This document shows positions 1 to 7,810 of a stretch of DNA of 64,000 nt, piece by piece. This DNA comes from Cognatundibacterium rugosum. Lineage in GTDB: Bacteria > Pseudomonadota > Gammaproteobacteria > Burkholderiales > Burkholderiaceae_D. The stretch lies in NCBI RefSeq assembly GCF_014284365.1, contig NZ_JACOGG010000004.1:1-64000 (forward strand), written 5' to 3'. The notes beneath the pieces were generated by a model, which was given only the letters and a program-made list of their open reading frames with translations, searched no databases and was not told the DNA's origin. The translations under genes were made by a program, and so were the position numbers. Position 1 is the first letter of the stretch, and each line of letters opens with the position of its first letter.

Positions 1-271
1 AGTGCTCACATTTATTGACTGTTAATTGTTAAAGATCACAGAATATTGAATTCTTTTTTCTGCTTGCCTTCCGGCTTTTGCTTCGAATCGTTTTGTTCGT
101 CAGCAGCAGAGAAACGAGATTATGAAGCCTAGCCACGCTTGTGTCAACACCCTTCGATGAATTATGCGATTGTCTGTGGTTTTATAAAGAAATTCCTTTG
201 CGCTCAGCTGAAAGATTGAGGATGCAGATCGCTTGATGCAAAATCACTATTGTTCAAATTAGGAATTCAGC
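1..271. other. AT-rich 5' flank, no gene seen
   Basis: No coding sequence or RNA gene was recognised. The stretch is AT-rich, with oligo-T and oligo-A runs, and presumably holds the promoter of the DUF3667 gene that follows. No clear -35/-10 pair could be fixed. An AGGA about seven bases before the ATG at 272 is the likely ribosome binding site. Confidence 0.5.
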
Positions 272-1375
272 ATGCTCCCGGAAACAACACCAGATACAGA
301 TATCGCCGCCGCAGCAATTATCGCTACAGGCCTTGCTTTAGATAATAAGGAAGAGGCTGGGCATGGCAGTTGCGCCAATTGTCAACAACCCGTGATAGGC
401 GCTTACTGCCATCATTGTGGCCAATCCACCCATATTCATCGATCACTGCTACATATGGCAGAAGAACTGCTGCATGGTTTATTTCATTTTGAAACGAAAG
501 CCTGGCGCACACTGCCTGCACTGGTTGTCTCCCCTGGGCAACTGACGCGTGACTATATAAACGGGAAAAGGACACGCTTCGTATCTCCACTTGCCCTTTA
601 CTTATTTTTGTTATTCCTGATGTTTTTCGTCTTCTCTTTAACCGGAACGACTTTGGATGGATTTCAAACTAAAGAAGAAACCAAGGTGCTTTCACAAAAA
701 CAAAAAGAATCGTTAAAGAAGGAAATAGCGGAATTACGTGCACAGGAGAAGCAAGCCCAGCCCGGCAGTGAGGAGGCAAGAGAGTTGCAGCTTGAGATAG
801 AAGAATTAGGAAAGGAGCTAACGGCGAGCACTGCCAGTCAGGCACAAAGCAGCACGACTAAGCTCACTGAGCCCACAACTAAGGAACAATCCGCCGCTAC
901 AGGTTTAAAAGAACTGGCAACAGAGCTGGAGAAAAGTGCTGAGAAGAATACACCAACCTGGCTCACCACACGATTGAAACATGCAGCGGAGAATCCTGAG
1001 CTAGTAATTTACAAAATGAAAAGCGGGGCGTCCAAATTCGCGTTGCTGCTGCCGCCTTTGGCTTTGCCATTTCTATGGTTGATGTTTGTTTTCCGAAGAC
1101 AATTTGTGATGTTTGACCATGCAGTCTTCGCCTTGTACTCCTTGTGTTTCATGGCTTGCCTGATGATAGTATGCTCTTTACTGAATACGCTTGATCTCGG
1201 ATGGTTGGCGATTATGCTAATCATTTTCGTTCCGCCTGTACACATGTATGCACAACTCAAAGCGACGTATCAGCTGACGCGCTTCGAAAGTATCTGGCGC
1301 ACTCTGTTTTTGATCGTGATCGCCCTTATTTCTATCGCGCTCTACATGTTGTCATTGCTCGCAGCCAGCATGTAA
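272..1375 (+). CDS. DUF3667 family membrane protein with N-terminal zinc ribbon
   Basis: This 367-residue protein matches the DUF3667 pattern by eye. A short zinc ribbon (Cys34, Cys37, Cys46, Cys49) is followed by the conserved stretch around LLHGLFHFETKAWRTL and SPGQLTRDYINGKR, then a membrane segment near residues 107-125. Residues about 134-225 are a charged, Lys/Glu/Gln-rich, probably coiled-coil insert, and several more membrane helices run from about 258 to the C terminus. The family's function is unknown; an integral inner-membrane protein with a cytoplasmic metal-binding head is inferred. The ATG at 272 has AGGA upstream. Base composition is AT-rich (17 G/C of 60 in 661-720), unlike most of the window, so recent acquisition is possible. 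Confidence 0.8.
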   Translation: MLPETTPDTDIAAAAIIATGLALDNKEEAGHGSCANCQQPVIGAYCHHCGQSTHIHRSLLHMAEELLHGLFHFETKAWRTLPALVVSPGQLTRDYINGKRTRFVSPLALYLFLLFLMFFVFSLTGTTLDGFQTKEETKVLSQKQKESLKKEIAELRAQEKQAQPGSEEARELQLEIEELGKELTASTASQAQSSTTKLTEPTTKEQSAATGLKELATELEKSAEKNTPTWLTTRLKHAAENPELVIYKMKSGASKFALLLPPLALPFLWLMFVFRRQFVMFDHAVFALYSLCFMACLMIVCSLLNTLDLGWLAIMLIIFVPPVHMYAQLKATYQLTRFESIWRTLFLIVIALISIALYMLSLLAASM

Positions 1376-1402
1376 TTATTTGACCCACTTACACGGCGAC
1401 AC

Positions 1403-1421
1403 CGCCAGTTAGCAACTGGCG
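1403..1421 (+). other. 8-bp hairpin after DUF3667 gene
   Basis: CGCCAGTT and AACTGGCG pair perfectly around a 3-base loop, 28 bases after the stop codon. There is no T-run after it, so it is at best a weak terminator or an mRNA 3' stem. Confidence 0.3.
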
Positions 1422-1492
1422 TACATGGCTGCATGCAAATACTCCCGCATTAGCCATATGTCACCCTTACTCAAACATAAGCCTGACTTCAT

Positions 1493-2107
1493 ATGAAAAA
1501 ACTAATCTTTGCTTTATTCATGAGCATCGTAATGACACCCACACTTGCTCAACAGGACTACATGGAGGCGATCGCTAACCGTTCCTGCACCTGCATAGAA
1601 AAAATTCCGCGCAAAGGAATTAACAAGGAGGCGCTTACCATGCAATTGGGTGTGTGCATCATGCAATCCGTCACTCCTGCGGACCGGGAAAAGATACTGG
1701 CGGATTACAAAGTAGACCTGTTCGATATTGAACGTAAGGGACAGGAAAAAGCCGGCGCTATTATCGGAACGAGAATGGCAGCTGCGTGTCCTGGGCCAAT
1801 TACCACTTTATACAGCATGATCAAAGATACTGTGACCGACATATCTGGCACGGTACAAAAAATAGAAACCGAGGGTTATGTCAGTTTAATCATCAAAGAT
1901 ACCCAAGGTAAGACGCATAAAGTTGTATGGTTGTCCCCCACCAAAGGAAATCTGGATCTGCCCGCTCAATACACGGGAATGACTGGAAAAATGGTGACCG
2001 CGCGTTGTGAAGTCAAAGAAATATTTGATCCGCGTATCGGAGAATATCGCCCCATGAAAATCATCACGGAAATTTCAGAAGGTTTTATCAAACCGTCGGC
2101 CAACTGA
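1493..2107 (+). CDS. Exported protein of unknown function
   Basis: I do not recognise this 204-residue protein. It starts with a standard signal peptide (MKKLIFALF..., likely cleaved after Ala19). The mature N-terminal part is helical, with Cys32, Cys34, Cys55 and a further Cys near residue 100 that could form disulfides. The second half (from about residue 113) is beta-rich, running from SGTVQKIETEGYVSLIIKD to a conserved-looking RPMKIITEI, which resembles a small OB-like or barrel domain; that fold is a guess. It lies downstream of the DUF3667 gene on the same strand, separated by about 117 bases, and shares its lower GC. A periplasmic location is likely. Confidence 0.7.
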   Translation: MKKLIFALFMSIVMTPTLAQQDYMEAIANRSCTCIEKIPRKGINKEALTMQLGVCIMQSVTPADREKILADYKVDLFDIERKGQEKAGAIIGTRMAAACPGPITTLYSMIKDTVTDISGTVQKIETEGYVSLIIKDTQGKTHKVVWLSPTKGNLDLPAQYTGMTGKMVTARCEVKEIFDPRIGEYRPMKIITEISEGFIKPSAN

Positions 2108-2123
2108 TACAGGCAGGCACAGC

Positions 2124-2149
2124 GTCTCAATACTAAATACTATTGAGAC
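2124..2149 (+). other. 9-bp perfect stem-loop
   Basis: GTCTCAATA and TATTGAGAC form a perfect stem with an 8-base loop just after the exported-protein gene. No T-run follows directly; it may work together with the A/T-flanked hairpin that starts 18 bases later. Confidence 0.4.
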
Positions 2150-2166
2150 AGTTTGCCTCATGACGC

Positions 2167-2199
2167 AAAAAAGGTCCGCAATCACTGCAAACCTTTTTT
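2167..2199. terminator. Probable bidirectional terminator
   Basis: AAAAAAGGT at 2167-2175 pairs with ACCTTTTTT at 2191-2199, with an inner GCA/TGC pairing. The arms give an A-run then a T-run on both strands. It sits between the convergent ends of the exported-protein gene (stop at 2107) and the zinc-finger gene (stop at 2210), as expected for a shared terminator. Confidence 0.55.
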
Positions 2200-2209
2200 T
2201 CATGCAAAC

Positions 2210-2587
2210 CTACATACTGGAATGCGTATGTAAGTGCAAACGCTTGTCGTCCGCTTCCAGCGCAGTCTGACATGGCATGCAACGCTCTGCGGTCGGCTCT
2301 ACGTCCAGACGCGCATAAGGAATATTGGCGCCACACTCCTTACAAACATCTGCAATATTTTCACTGAGTCTGGCCTGAGCACGCTGCAAAGCTTCCCATT
2401 CTGCATGCTGGTGTAAATACTGCGACATCGCTTCGTGATTCAGTGTATCACCTGTTGCACTGTCACCCGCTTCAGCGGCCAGGCTGTGTGTCGCCGGGTT
2501 ATGTTGACGTAAGTCTCGCTGGATACGCAATTTTAAAGCGTCCAGCTTCTGTTTCAGGCTCTCGATTTGGGAACTGCTCAGACTCAT
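2210..2587 (-). CDS. DksA/TraR-type zinc finger protein
   Basis: A 125-residue protein with an N-terminal coiled-coil part and a C-terminal C4 zinc finger, C-X2-C-X17-C-X2-C, starting at CKECGANIPYARLD. This is the TraR/DksA family pattern. Classical DksA binds the secondary channel of RNA polymerase and acts with ppGpp. This copy is shorter than DksA (about 150 residues) and the acidic tip residues cannot be judged with confidence, so it may be a paralogue of unknown target. The start has a good GGAG about 7 bases upstream. The next gene upstream on the same strand, a diguanylate cyclase, ends 73 bases before it. Confidence 0.85.
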   Translation of the reverse strand: MSLSSSQIESLKQKLDALKLRIQRDLRQHNPATHSLAAEAGDSATGDTLNHEAMSQYLHQHAEWEALQRAQARLSENIADVCKECGANIPYARLDVEPTAERCMPCQTALEADDKRLHLHTHSSM

Positions 2588-2660
2588 TTTATCTCCGGAT
2601 TGAAGTGATATGAGTCAGATTACTCCGCTACCCCCTGATGGCTTTGATACAGCGCAATAC

Positions 2661-3917
2661 CTATGCAGGCAAAATTTCTATCCTGCTTTGATTACGTCCA
2701 GAGTGTTTAGCCTGGTACAAAGCCTTATCTGCGCGCTCAAGCAAACGCTCCAGTTGCTGATCTTGTAAATGGTTGGAGGCGATACCAATACTGACGGTCA
2801 CACCAAACTGTGCACCATCATTATCAAAAAAACGCAATTCTTCCACTCGCTTACGGATACGTTCAGCAACGATCATTGCTTGCTGATCTGTAGTTTGCTG
2901 CAACAATACGCAAAACTCTTCCCCACCCAGGCGACCAAACAAGTCGATCTCCCTAAGCTCGATTTTTACGGCCTCTGCAAATCTGACCAAAACCTGATCC
3001 CCAACCAGATGCCCGTGCTCATCGTTGATGGTCTTAAATAAATCCAGATCCAGCATTAACAGGCTCACGCGCGTGTTATAACGCTGAGCACTTTTGAACA
3101 CGTGCTCGGTGTGCTCAAGGAAAGCACGACGGTTTTCTATATTCGTCAACGCATCAGTCGTGGCCAGACGTTTCAGCTCCTGTTCCATCTCATTACGTTG
3201 CGTGACGTCGCGAAACACACCCTCTATCCCTGCAAAATTGCCCTGTTCGTCGTACAGCGCCTGGCTATTGAGAGAAATATCGATCACACGTCCGGATTTG
3301 CAGCGCATTTTCCCAGGAAAATCCGTCACTCGCCCGCGGGACAGTATCGCCTGACGGTAAGACTCACTGTCTTCAGCATCCAGATAAAAAGACTTCGCTT
3401 CCTTGCCTTCCACTTCTTCAGGATCATAGCCCAGCATATTCACGACTGAGGGGCTGATTTTTCTGATAAACCCAGCTGCATCGGTGCGGTAATACACGTC
3501 CTGCATATTTTCAAACAAGCGCCGGAGGTCCAGCTCACTCTGCCGCAGATGCGCATCCATCGCATCATGCTCAGTCATATCGAGCGCACTGATGAGTACC
3601 GCATCTTGTTGCTGGTATTGAATGGAACGGCTCGCCACCAATAAAATACGGAAATGATTTTTCAGCGTGCGGATGCGCATTTTTGTCGCTGGGTTTTCCC
3701 AGCTACCGCCATCTTTCTGAATTCTGACCTGTGAACGGGTTTGATCCAGGGTGTGCACCAGATCAGCAATTTTCTGCCCCTGTAATTGCGACAACGCATC
3801 TGCCTCCATCAAGCGCAATGCTGCCGGATTAGCATCAACCAATACGCCATCAAGCGCGACAAAGACCGCGCTGGGAAGAACCTCAATCAGGGAAATGGGA
3901 GAATGTAAGGAATTCAA
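2661..3917 (-). CDS. PAS-PAS-GGDEF diguanylate cyclase
   Basis: A 418-residue cytoplasmic sensor with no obvious membrane segment. A first PAS-like domain (about 5-110) and a second PAS with PAC tail (about 128-245) precede a GGDEF domain (about 250-415). The active-site signature is GGEEF at 331-335, preceded by REID, which fits the RxxD product-inhibition site at the usual five-residue spacing. Both suggest an active enzyme making cyclic di-GMP from two GTP under feedback control. The only start that keeps the first PAS domain is TTG at 3917, with AAAGG about 8 bases upstream; the next ATG is at residue 37. The signal sensed is unknown. Confidence 0.88.
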   Translation of the reverse strand: MNSLHSPISLIEVLPSAVFVALDGVLVDANPAALRLMEADALSQLQGQKIADLVHTLDQTRSQVRIQKDGGSWENPATKMRIRTLKNHFRILLVASRSIQYQQQDAVLISALDMTEHDAMDAHLRQSELDLRRLFENMQDVYYRTDAAGFIRKISPSVVNMLGYDPEEVEGKEAKSFYLDAEDSESYRQAILSRGRVTDFPGKMRCKSGRVIDISLNSQALYDEQGNFAGIEGVFRDVTQRNEMEQELKRLATTDALTNIENRRAFLEHTEHVFKSAQRYNTRVSLLMLDLDLFKTINDEHGHLVGDQVLVRFAEAVKIELREIDLFGRLGGEEFCVLLQQTTDQQAMIVAERIRKRVEELRFFDNDGAQFGVTVSIGIASNHLQDQQLERLLERADKALYQAKHSGRNQSRIEILPA

Positions 3918-4196
3918 AAAGAGACCTTTGGAAAGTAGAGGGCATCAGAACTGCTTTTATTTTACTCTGCGATCTGATAAAAGCACGCACAAAATTACTG
4001 TGCAACATTAATTTCACAAAGGAAATGTTAATCCTCTACGTTTTTCATGGCACCTGATCGCAAGCACATCATAAGCATGAAATAATAGCCATCTAAACTA
4101 GATCGGCAAGCTGGGGCATCGCATTCAACACCTGGAGTATGCTCCGCCCGCAATAGCTTAATTTTGCTTTCTCCTACTAACCAGGAAACCATTTCC
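3918..4196. promoter_or_regulatory. Divergent intergenic region
   Basis: About 280 bases between the divergent diguanylate cyclase and alkaline phosphatase genes, so both promoters should lie here. I saw no convincing Pho box or -35/-10 pair. AGGAAA at about 4183-4188 is the ribosome binding site of the phosphatase gene. Confidence 0.4.
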
Positions 4197-5870
4197 ATGA
4201 AAAAGACATGTTCCACATCCGCAAATCTGCTGCGACGTATGCTCATCAGCAGTCTGCTCAGCGCCCCTGTTATCGCCCTTGCCGCGCAAGCTGGCGAAAA
4301 GCCGGCGCAACCCAAACTGATGGTCGTACTGGTAGTGGATGGACTGCCACAAGAACAGGTTGTGCGTTACCGTGACCAGTTTGCTGCTAACGGTGGTTTC
4401 CGTCGTCTGATAGACAAAGGTGCCTGGTTCAGTAATGCCCACCAGGCCCATGGCGTGACGCTGACCGCTGTGGGTCATACCGCCGTCCTGACTGGTGCTT
4501 ATCCTTATCAACATGGCATTATCGCTAACGAATGGACGGACCGTAAGACGCTGGAACAGATGTATTGCACGCAAGATAATGCACACAACTATATCGGTGA
4601 AGAAACCAAGGCCGGTGCCGGGACTTCCCCTGCCAACCTGAAAGTCAGCACTGTGGGTGATGAACTCAGATATGCAACTGGCAATCAGGCCAAAGTCATT
4701 ACAGTATCCGGTAAAGACCGCGGTGCCATTCTGTTAGCAGGCAAAGCCGGTACAGCGTATATGTACATGAGCAAATCCGGCCATTTCGCGAGCAGCACTT
4801 ACTATATGCAAAGTCATCCGGCCTGGGTGCAACAATATCATCAGAGCAATCCACAAGATCGCTTCTACGGTCAGGAGTGGAAACCTTTACTGGCTGATAA
4901 GGCATATACCAATGATGCCAGTGACGATCTGGTCGCCGATCCCAAAGAACGCTTCCCTTTTCAATACGTGAGCAAATCCGGTAAGCCGGATGCCGAGTAT
5001 TACAACAAGCTGCTCACCGGCCCGTTTGTCGATGAAATGACGCTGGACTTTGCACGCGCTGCAATCGAGGGGGAGAATCTGGGTAAAAATCCAGCTGGCG
5101 TAACCGATGTACTGGGCGTGAGCTTATCCAGCCACGACTACGTGAATCATGCCTACGGACCGGAAAGCCGCATGTCACATGATCATTTGCAAAGACTGGA
5201 CAGATTGCTGGGTAACTTCTTCAGCTATCTCGATAAACGTGTCGGTCTGGATAACACCATCGTCGTGCTGACCGCCGATCATGGTTTCCCTAACGTGCCT
5301 GAGTTTTCACAATCGATCAAACGTGAAGCGCAACGCATCAACAGCAAAGACATGATGGCAGCATTGAATAAAGCACTGAGTGCCAAATTCGGCAGCGAAC
5401 AACTGGCCGAAAAATGGTCCAGCCCGACTATCCTGCTAAATACCAAGCTCATCGCTGAAAAGAACCTGAAGCAAAGTGACATCGAAGCCGCCGCCGCAGA
5501 ATTCTTACTGGGCTATTCGGGCATCGCCAATGTCTACACCCGTCACCAGCTGGAGCAAGGTATGATACCGGACACACGTCAGGCCAAACTGATACAGCGC
5601 GCCTGGAATCGTCAATTATCCGGCGATTTGTTGTTAGTGACCCAGCCTTACACTTACTTCAGCTACGGTGCAAAAGGGACTTCGCATGGGTCCCCGTATA
5701 GCTACGATACCAATGTGCCATTGATGATCATGGGTAAGCCATGGTTCCGCGCTGGTAACTACAGTCAATATGCAGAAGTCGTTGATATCGCCCCTACCCT
5801 GTCTCATCTGTTACGGATACGTCCGCCATCCGGTGCAGAAGGCCGCGTACTAAGCGAAATTCTGCATTGA
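4197..5870 (+). CDS. Alkaline phosphatase superfamily enzyme (PafA/NPP-like)
   Basis: A 557-residue exported hydrolase with a basic N terminus and signal peptide ending near ALAA. The metal-site motifs of the alkaline phosphatase/nucleotide pyrophosphatase superfamily are visible in order: VVDGL, VTLTAVGH with Thr90 in the nucleophile position, SSHDYVNHAYGP, TADHGF and GTSHGSP. A threonine nucleophile and this layout fit PafA-type phosphomonoesterases rather than the classical serine PhoA. The likely role is periplasmic phosphate release from organic esters. The ATG at 4197 is chosen over one at 4164 because AGGAAA lies 8 bases upstream and the signal peptide starts there. A strong terminator follows. 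Confidence 0.88.
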   Translation: MKKTCSTSANLLRRMLISSLLSAPVIALAAQAGEKPAQPKLMVVLVVDGLPQEQVVRYRDQFAANGGFRRLIDKGAWFSNAHQAHGVTLTAVGHTAVLTGAYPYQHGIIANEWTDRKTLEQMYCTQDNAHNYIGEETKAGAGTSPANLKVSTVGDELRYATGNQAKVITVSGKDRGAILLAGKAGTAYMYMSKSGHFASSTYYMQSHPAWVQQYHQSNPQDRFYGQEWKPLLADKAYTNDASDDLVADPKERFPFQYVSKSGKPDAEYYNKLLTGPFVDEMTLDFARAAIEGENLGKNPAGVTDVLGVSLSSHDYVNHAYGPESRMSHDHLQRLDRLLGNFFSYLDKRVGLDNTIVVLTADHGFPNVPEFSQSIKREAQRINSKDMMAALNKALSAKFGSEQLAEKWSSPTILLNTKLIAEKNLKQSDIEAAAAEFLLGYSGIANVYTRHQLEQGMIPDTRQAKLIQRAWNRQLSGDLLLVTQPYTYFSYGAKGTSHGSPYSYDTNVPLMIMGKPWFRAGNYSQYAEVVDIAPTLSHLLRIRPPSGAEGRVLSEILH

Positions 5871-5894
5871 TAGCAAGATGAGATAAAGCACAAC

Positions 5895-5912
5895 AGCCCG
5901 TATCACCGGGCT
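5895..5912 (+). other. Short GC-rich hairpin
   Basis: AGCCCG and CGGGCT form a 6-bp stem with a 6-base loop, 24 bases after the phosphatase stop and just before the main terminator. Confidence 0.3.
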
Positions 5913-5930
5913 CCGAACTAAGCTGCAATA

Positions 5931-5966
5931 AAAAAACCGCATGCTCAACACATGCGGTTTTTTTTT
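5931..5966. terminator. Strong bidirectional terminator
   Basis: A 13-bp perfect inverted repeat (5931-5943 with 5951-5963) has a 7-base loop. The arms have an A-run outside on one side and a T-run to 5966 on the other. It lies between the convergent phosphatase and POT transporter genes and can serve both. Confidence 0.9.
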
Positions 5967-6012
5967 GACTGCAGCCTGCCAATATTCAGCAGCTACAGAA
6001 TCCGTATCAATA

Positions 6013-7569
6013 TCAGGACTTACGATAATTATTCAGCATCTGGTAACTGCGTGCATACAGTGCAAATAACAAGGCAGCGACCAGCGCAAAACCGGCGAAG
6101 AAGAACATCTGGAAAGCCGTCACGCTGATACCTGTCGTTTTAATATACTCCGTCACCGCCGGGCTTTTCACGCTGGAATTGGCGAGCAAAACCCACAGGT
6201 TACCGATAGTCACAGACAGATTCCAGAAGCTCATGATCACGCCCTTCATTGCCAGCGGCGCCTGACTGTAAGCGAATTCCAGACCAGTCGCCGATACCAG
6301 TACTTCACCAAATGTCAGCAAAGCATACGGCAGGATTTGCCAGGTAATCGACAAGGCATCCCCACCATCCATTGCGAGCTGCATAAAGCCAACTACAATC
6401 CAGGCCAGACCGGAAAAGGCGATACCGAGTCCCATGCGGCGCAAGGCCGTCAACTCCACACCCATGCGTTTGAGCATAGGGTACAGAATCAGGTTATTAA
6501 ACGGAATCAGCAGCATGACCAGCATAGGGTTCAAAGCCTGCATCTGAGCAGCCTGAAACCATTCTGGCTTAGTCATGTCATTGGCCTGCAATACCCAGGT
6601 CGATGCTTTTTGATCGAACAGTGACCAGAACGGCGTGACCAGCGCGAATACCACCAGCACACGCAAAACAGCACGTACACCGTCTACGGCTTCATCCGGA
6701 TGCACGTCGCGTGCACGCTCCAATTGCAGCCACGCGCCCATACCACCAAAACCCAGGATCAAGACCAGCGCCAGACAGAATGCTGCCACTAAGCCAACGT
6801 TAGGTGTCAGGAATAAGGCGGCAACAGCCAGCAGCGCACCCAATACCGCAATGAAATAACCCGTGCGGGATTGGCCTGGTTGGCGGGCATTCAAGGCAGT
6901 TTTCACCACATTCAGGAAAGAATGAGGATTGTTTGGGGATGGCGGCACATGTACATATTTAGTACGACCCGACCAGAAAATCACTGTCGCAATAAACATC
7001 AGAATCCCCGGGATACCGAAGGCCACACTCGCACCAAACTGTTTCAGGAAAATCGGCATCAGCAGCGACGCAAAGAAGGAACCGAAGTTAATGATCCAAT
7101 AAAAGCCATCGAATACTTTCTGCGCCAGACTGCGGTTACTCTGATCAAACTGATCACCGACAAACGACGTGACCAGCGGTTTAATCCCGCCTGAGCCCAA
7201 CGCTATCAGGAATAAGCCGGTATAAAAGCCTTCTTTATTATTCTCAAACACCGCCAGACAGGCATGACCCGCGCAGTACACCAGGCTGAGCCAGAACACC
7301 GTATTGTATTTACCAAAGAAACGGTCCGCCAGCCAGCCACCGAGTAAAGGGAAGAAGTAAACGCCGATCACGAAGGTATGAAATACCTCTTTTGCCATGC
7401 CAGCGCGCATGCTTTCCGGCATAGACAACAGCAAACTGGTAATCAGGAACGGGGTCAGGATATTACGCATGCCATAAAAGCTGAAACGTTCACATCCTTC
7501 ATTTGCGATGATGTAGGGGATCTGCCCTGGCATCTTCGGCTTATCCAATTGAGCAGTTTGCTGCGTCAT
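6013..7569 (-). CDS. POT/PTR family proton-coupled peptide transporter
   Basis: A 518-residue inner-membrane protein with about 14 hydrophobic segments. The family marks are present: an ExxER motif in helix 1 (NEGCERFSFYG), the GGWLADRFFGKYNTVFW loop, and FYWIINFGSFFASLL. POT proteins import di- and tripeptides with protons. The start is set at MTQQTAQ (7569), where GGAGAG lies about 6 bases upstream, rather than at an upstream in-frame start at 7665. The gene stands alone; the RND pump genes upstream end at 7811. The transcript ends at the shared terminator at 5931-5966. Substrate range cannot be read from sequence. Confidence 0.92.
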   Translation of the reverse strand: MTQQTAQLDKPKMPGQIPYIIANEGCERFSFYGMRNILTPFLITSLLLSMPESMRAGMAKEVFHTFVIGVYFFPLLGGWLADRFFGKYNTVFWLSLVYCAGHACLAVFENNKEGFYTGLFLIALGSGGIKPLVTSFVGDQFDQSNRSLAQKVFDGFYWIINFGSFFASLLMPIFLKQFGASVAFGIPGILMFIATVIFWSGRTKYVHVPPSPNNPHSFLNVVKTALNARQPGQSRTGYFIAVLGALLAVAALFLTPNVGLVAAFCLALVLILGFGGMGAWLQLERARDVHPDEAVDGVRAVLRVLVVFALVTPFWSLFDQKASTWVLQANDMTKPEWFQAAQMQALNPMLVMLLIPFNNLILYPMLKRMGVELTALRRMGLGIAFSGLAWIVVGFMQLAMDGGDALSITWQILPYALLTFGEVLVSATGLEFAYSQAPLAMKGVIMSFWNLSVTIGNLWVLLANSSVKSPAVTEYIKTTGISVTAFQMFFFAGFALVAALLFALYARSYQMLNNYRKS

Positions 7570-7810
7570 CGGTCTCTCCAATTCAGTTATTGTAAGTAGT
7601 GGTAAATATTTGCAGTTCGTAATGAACACAGTCCCTGCTGACAGCTGCGCTGACCGCAGCTTCAAGCGCTTCCAGCTCAGGCAAAAACGCAGTATGGGTG
7701 CTACCCAAACCCATACAAAATAGTGCGCGCAGTATCCCGATTTGCCCTGCGCAAGTCAAGCAAGAAACAATCCCGCAGCGCATCATGACTGATGTGCTGC
7801 GGTGTCGTGC

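Noticed and set aside
7583-7786. 67-codon minus-strand frame between the POT and RND genes
   Set aside because: No ribosome binding site, Cys-rich and shadow-like composition, and no recognisable domain. It is more likely chance frame in a promoter region.
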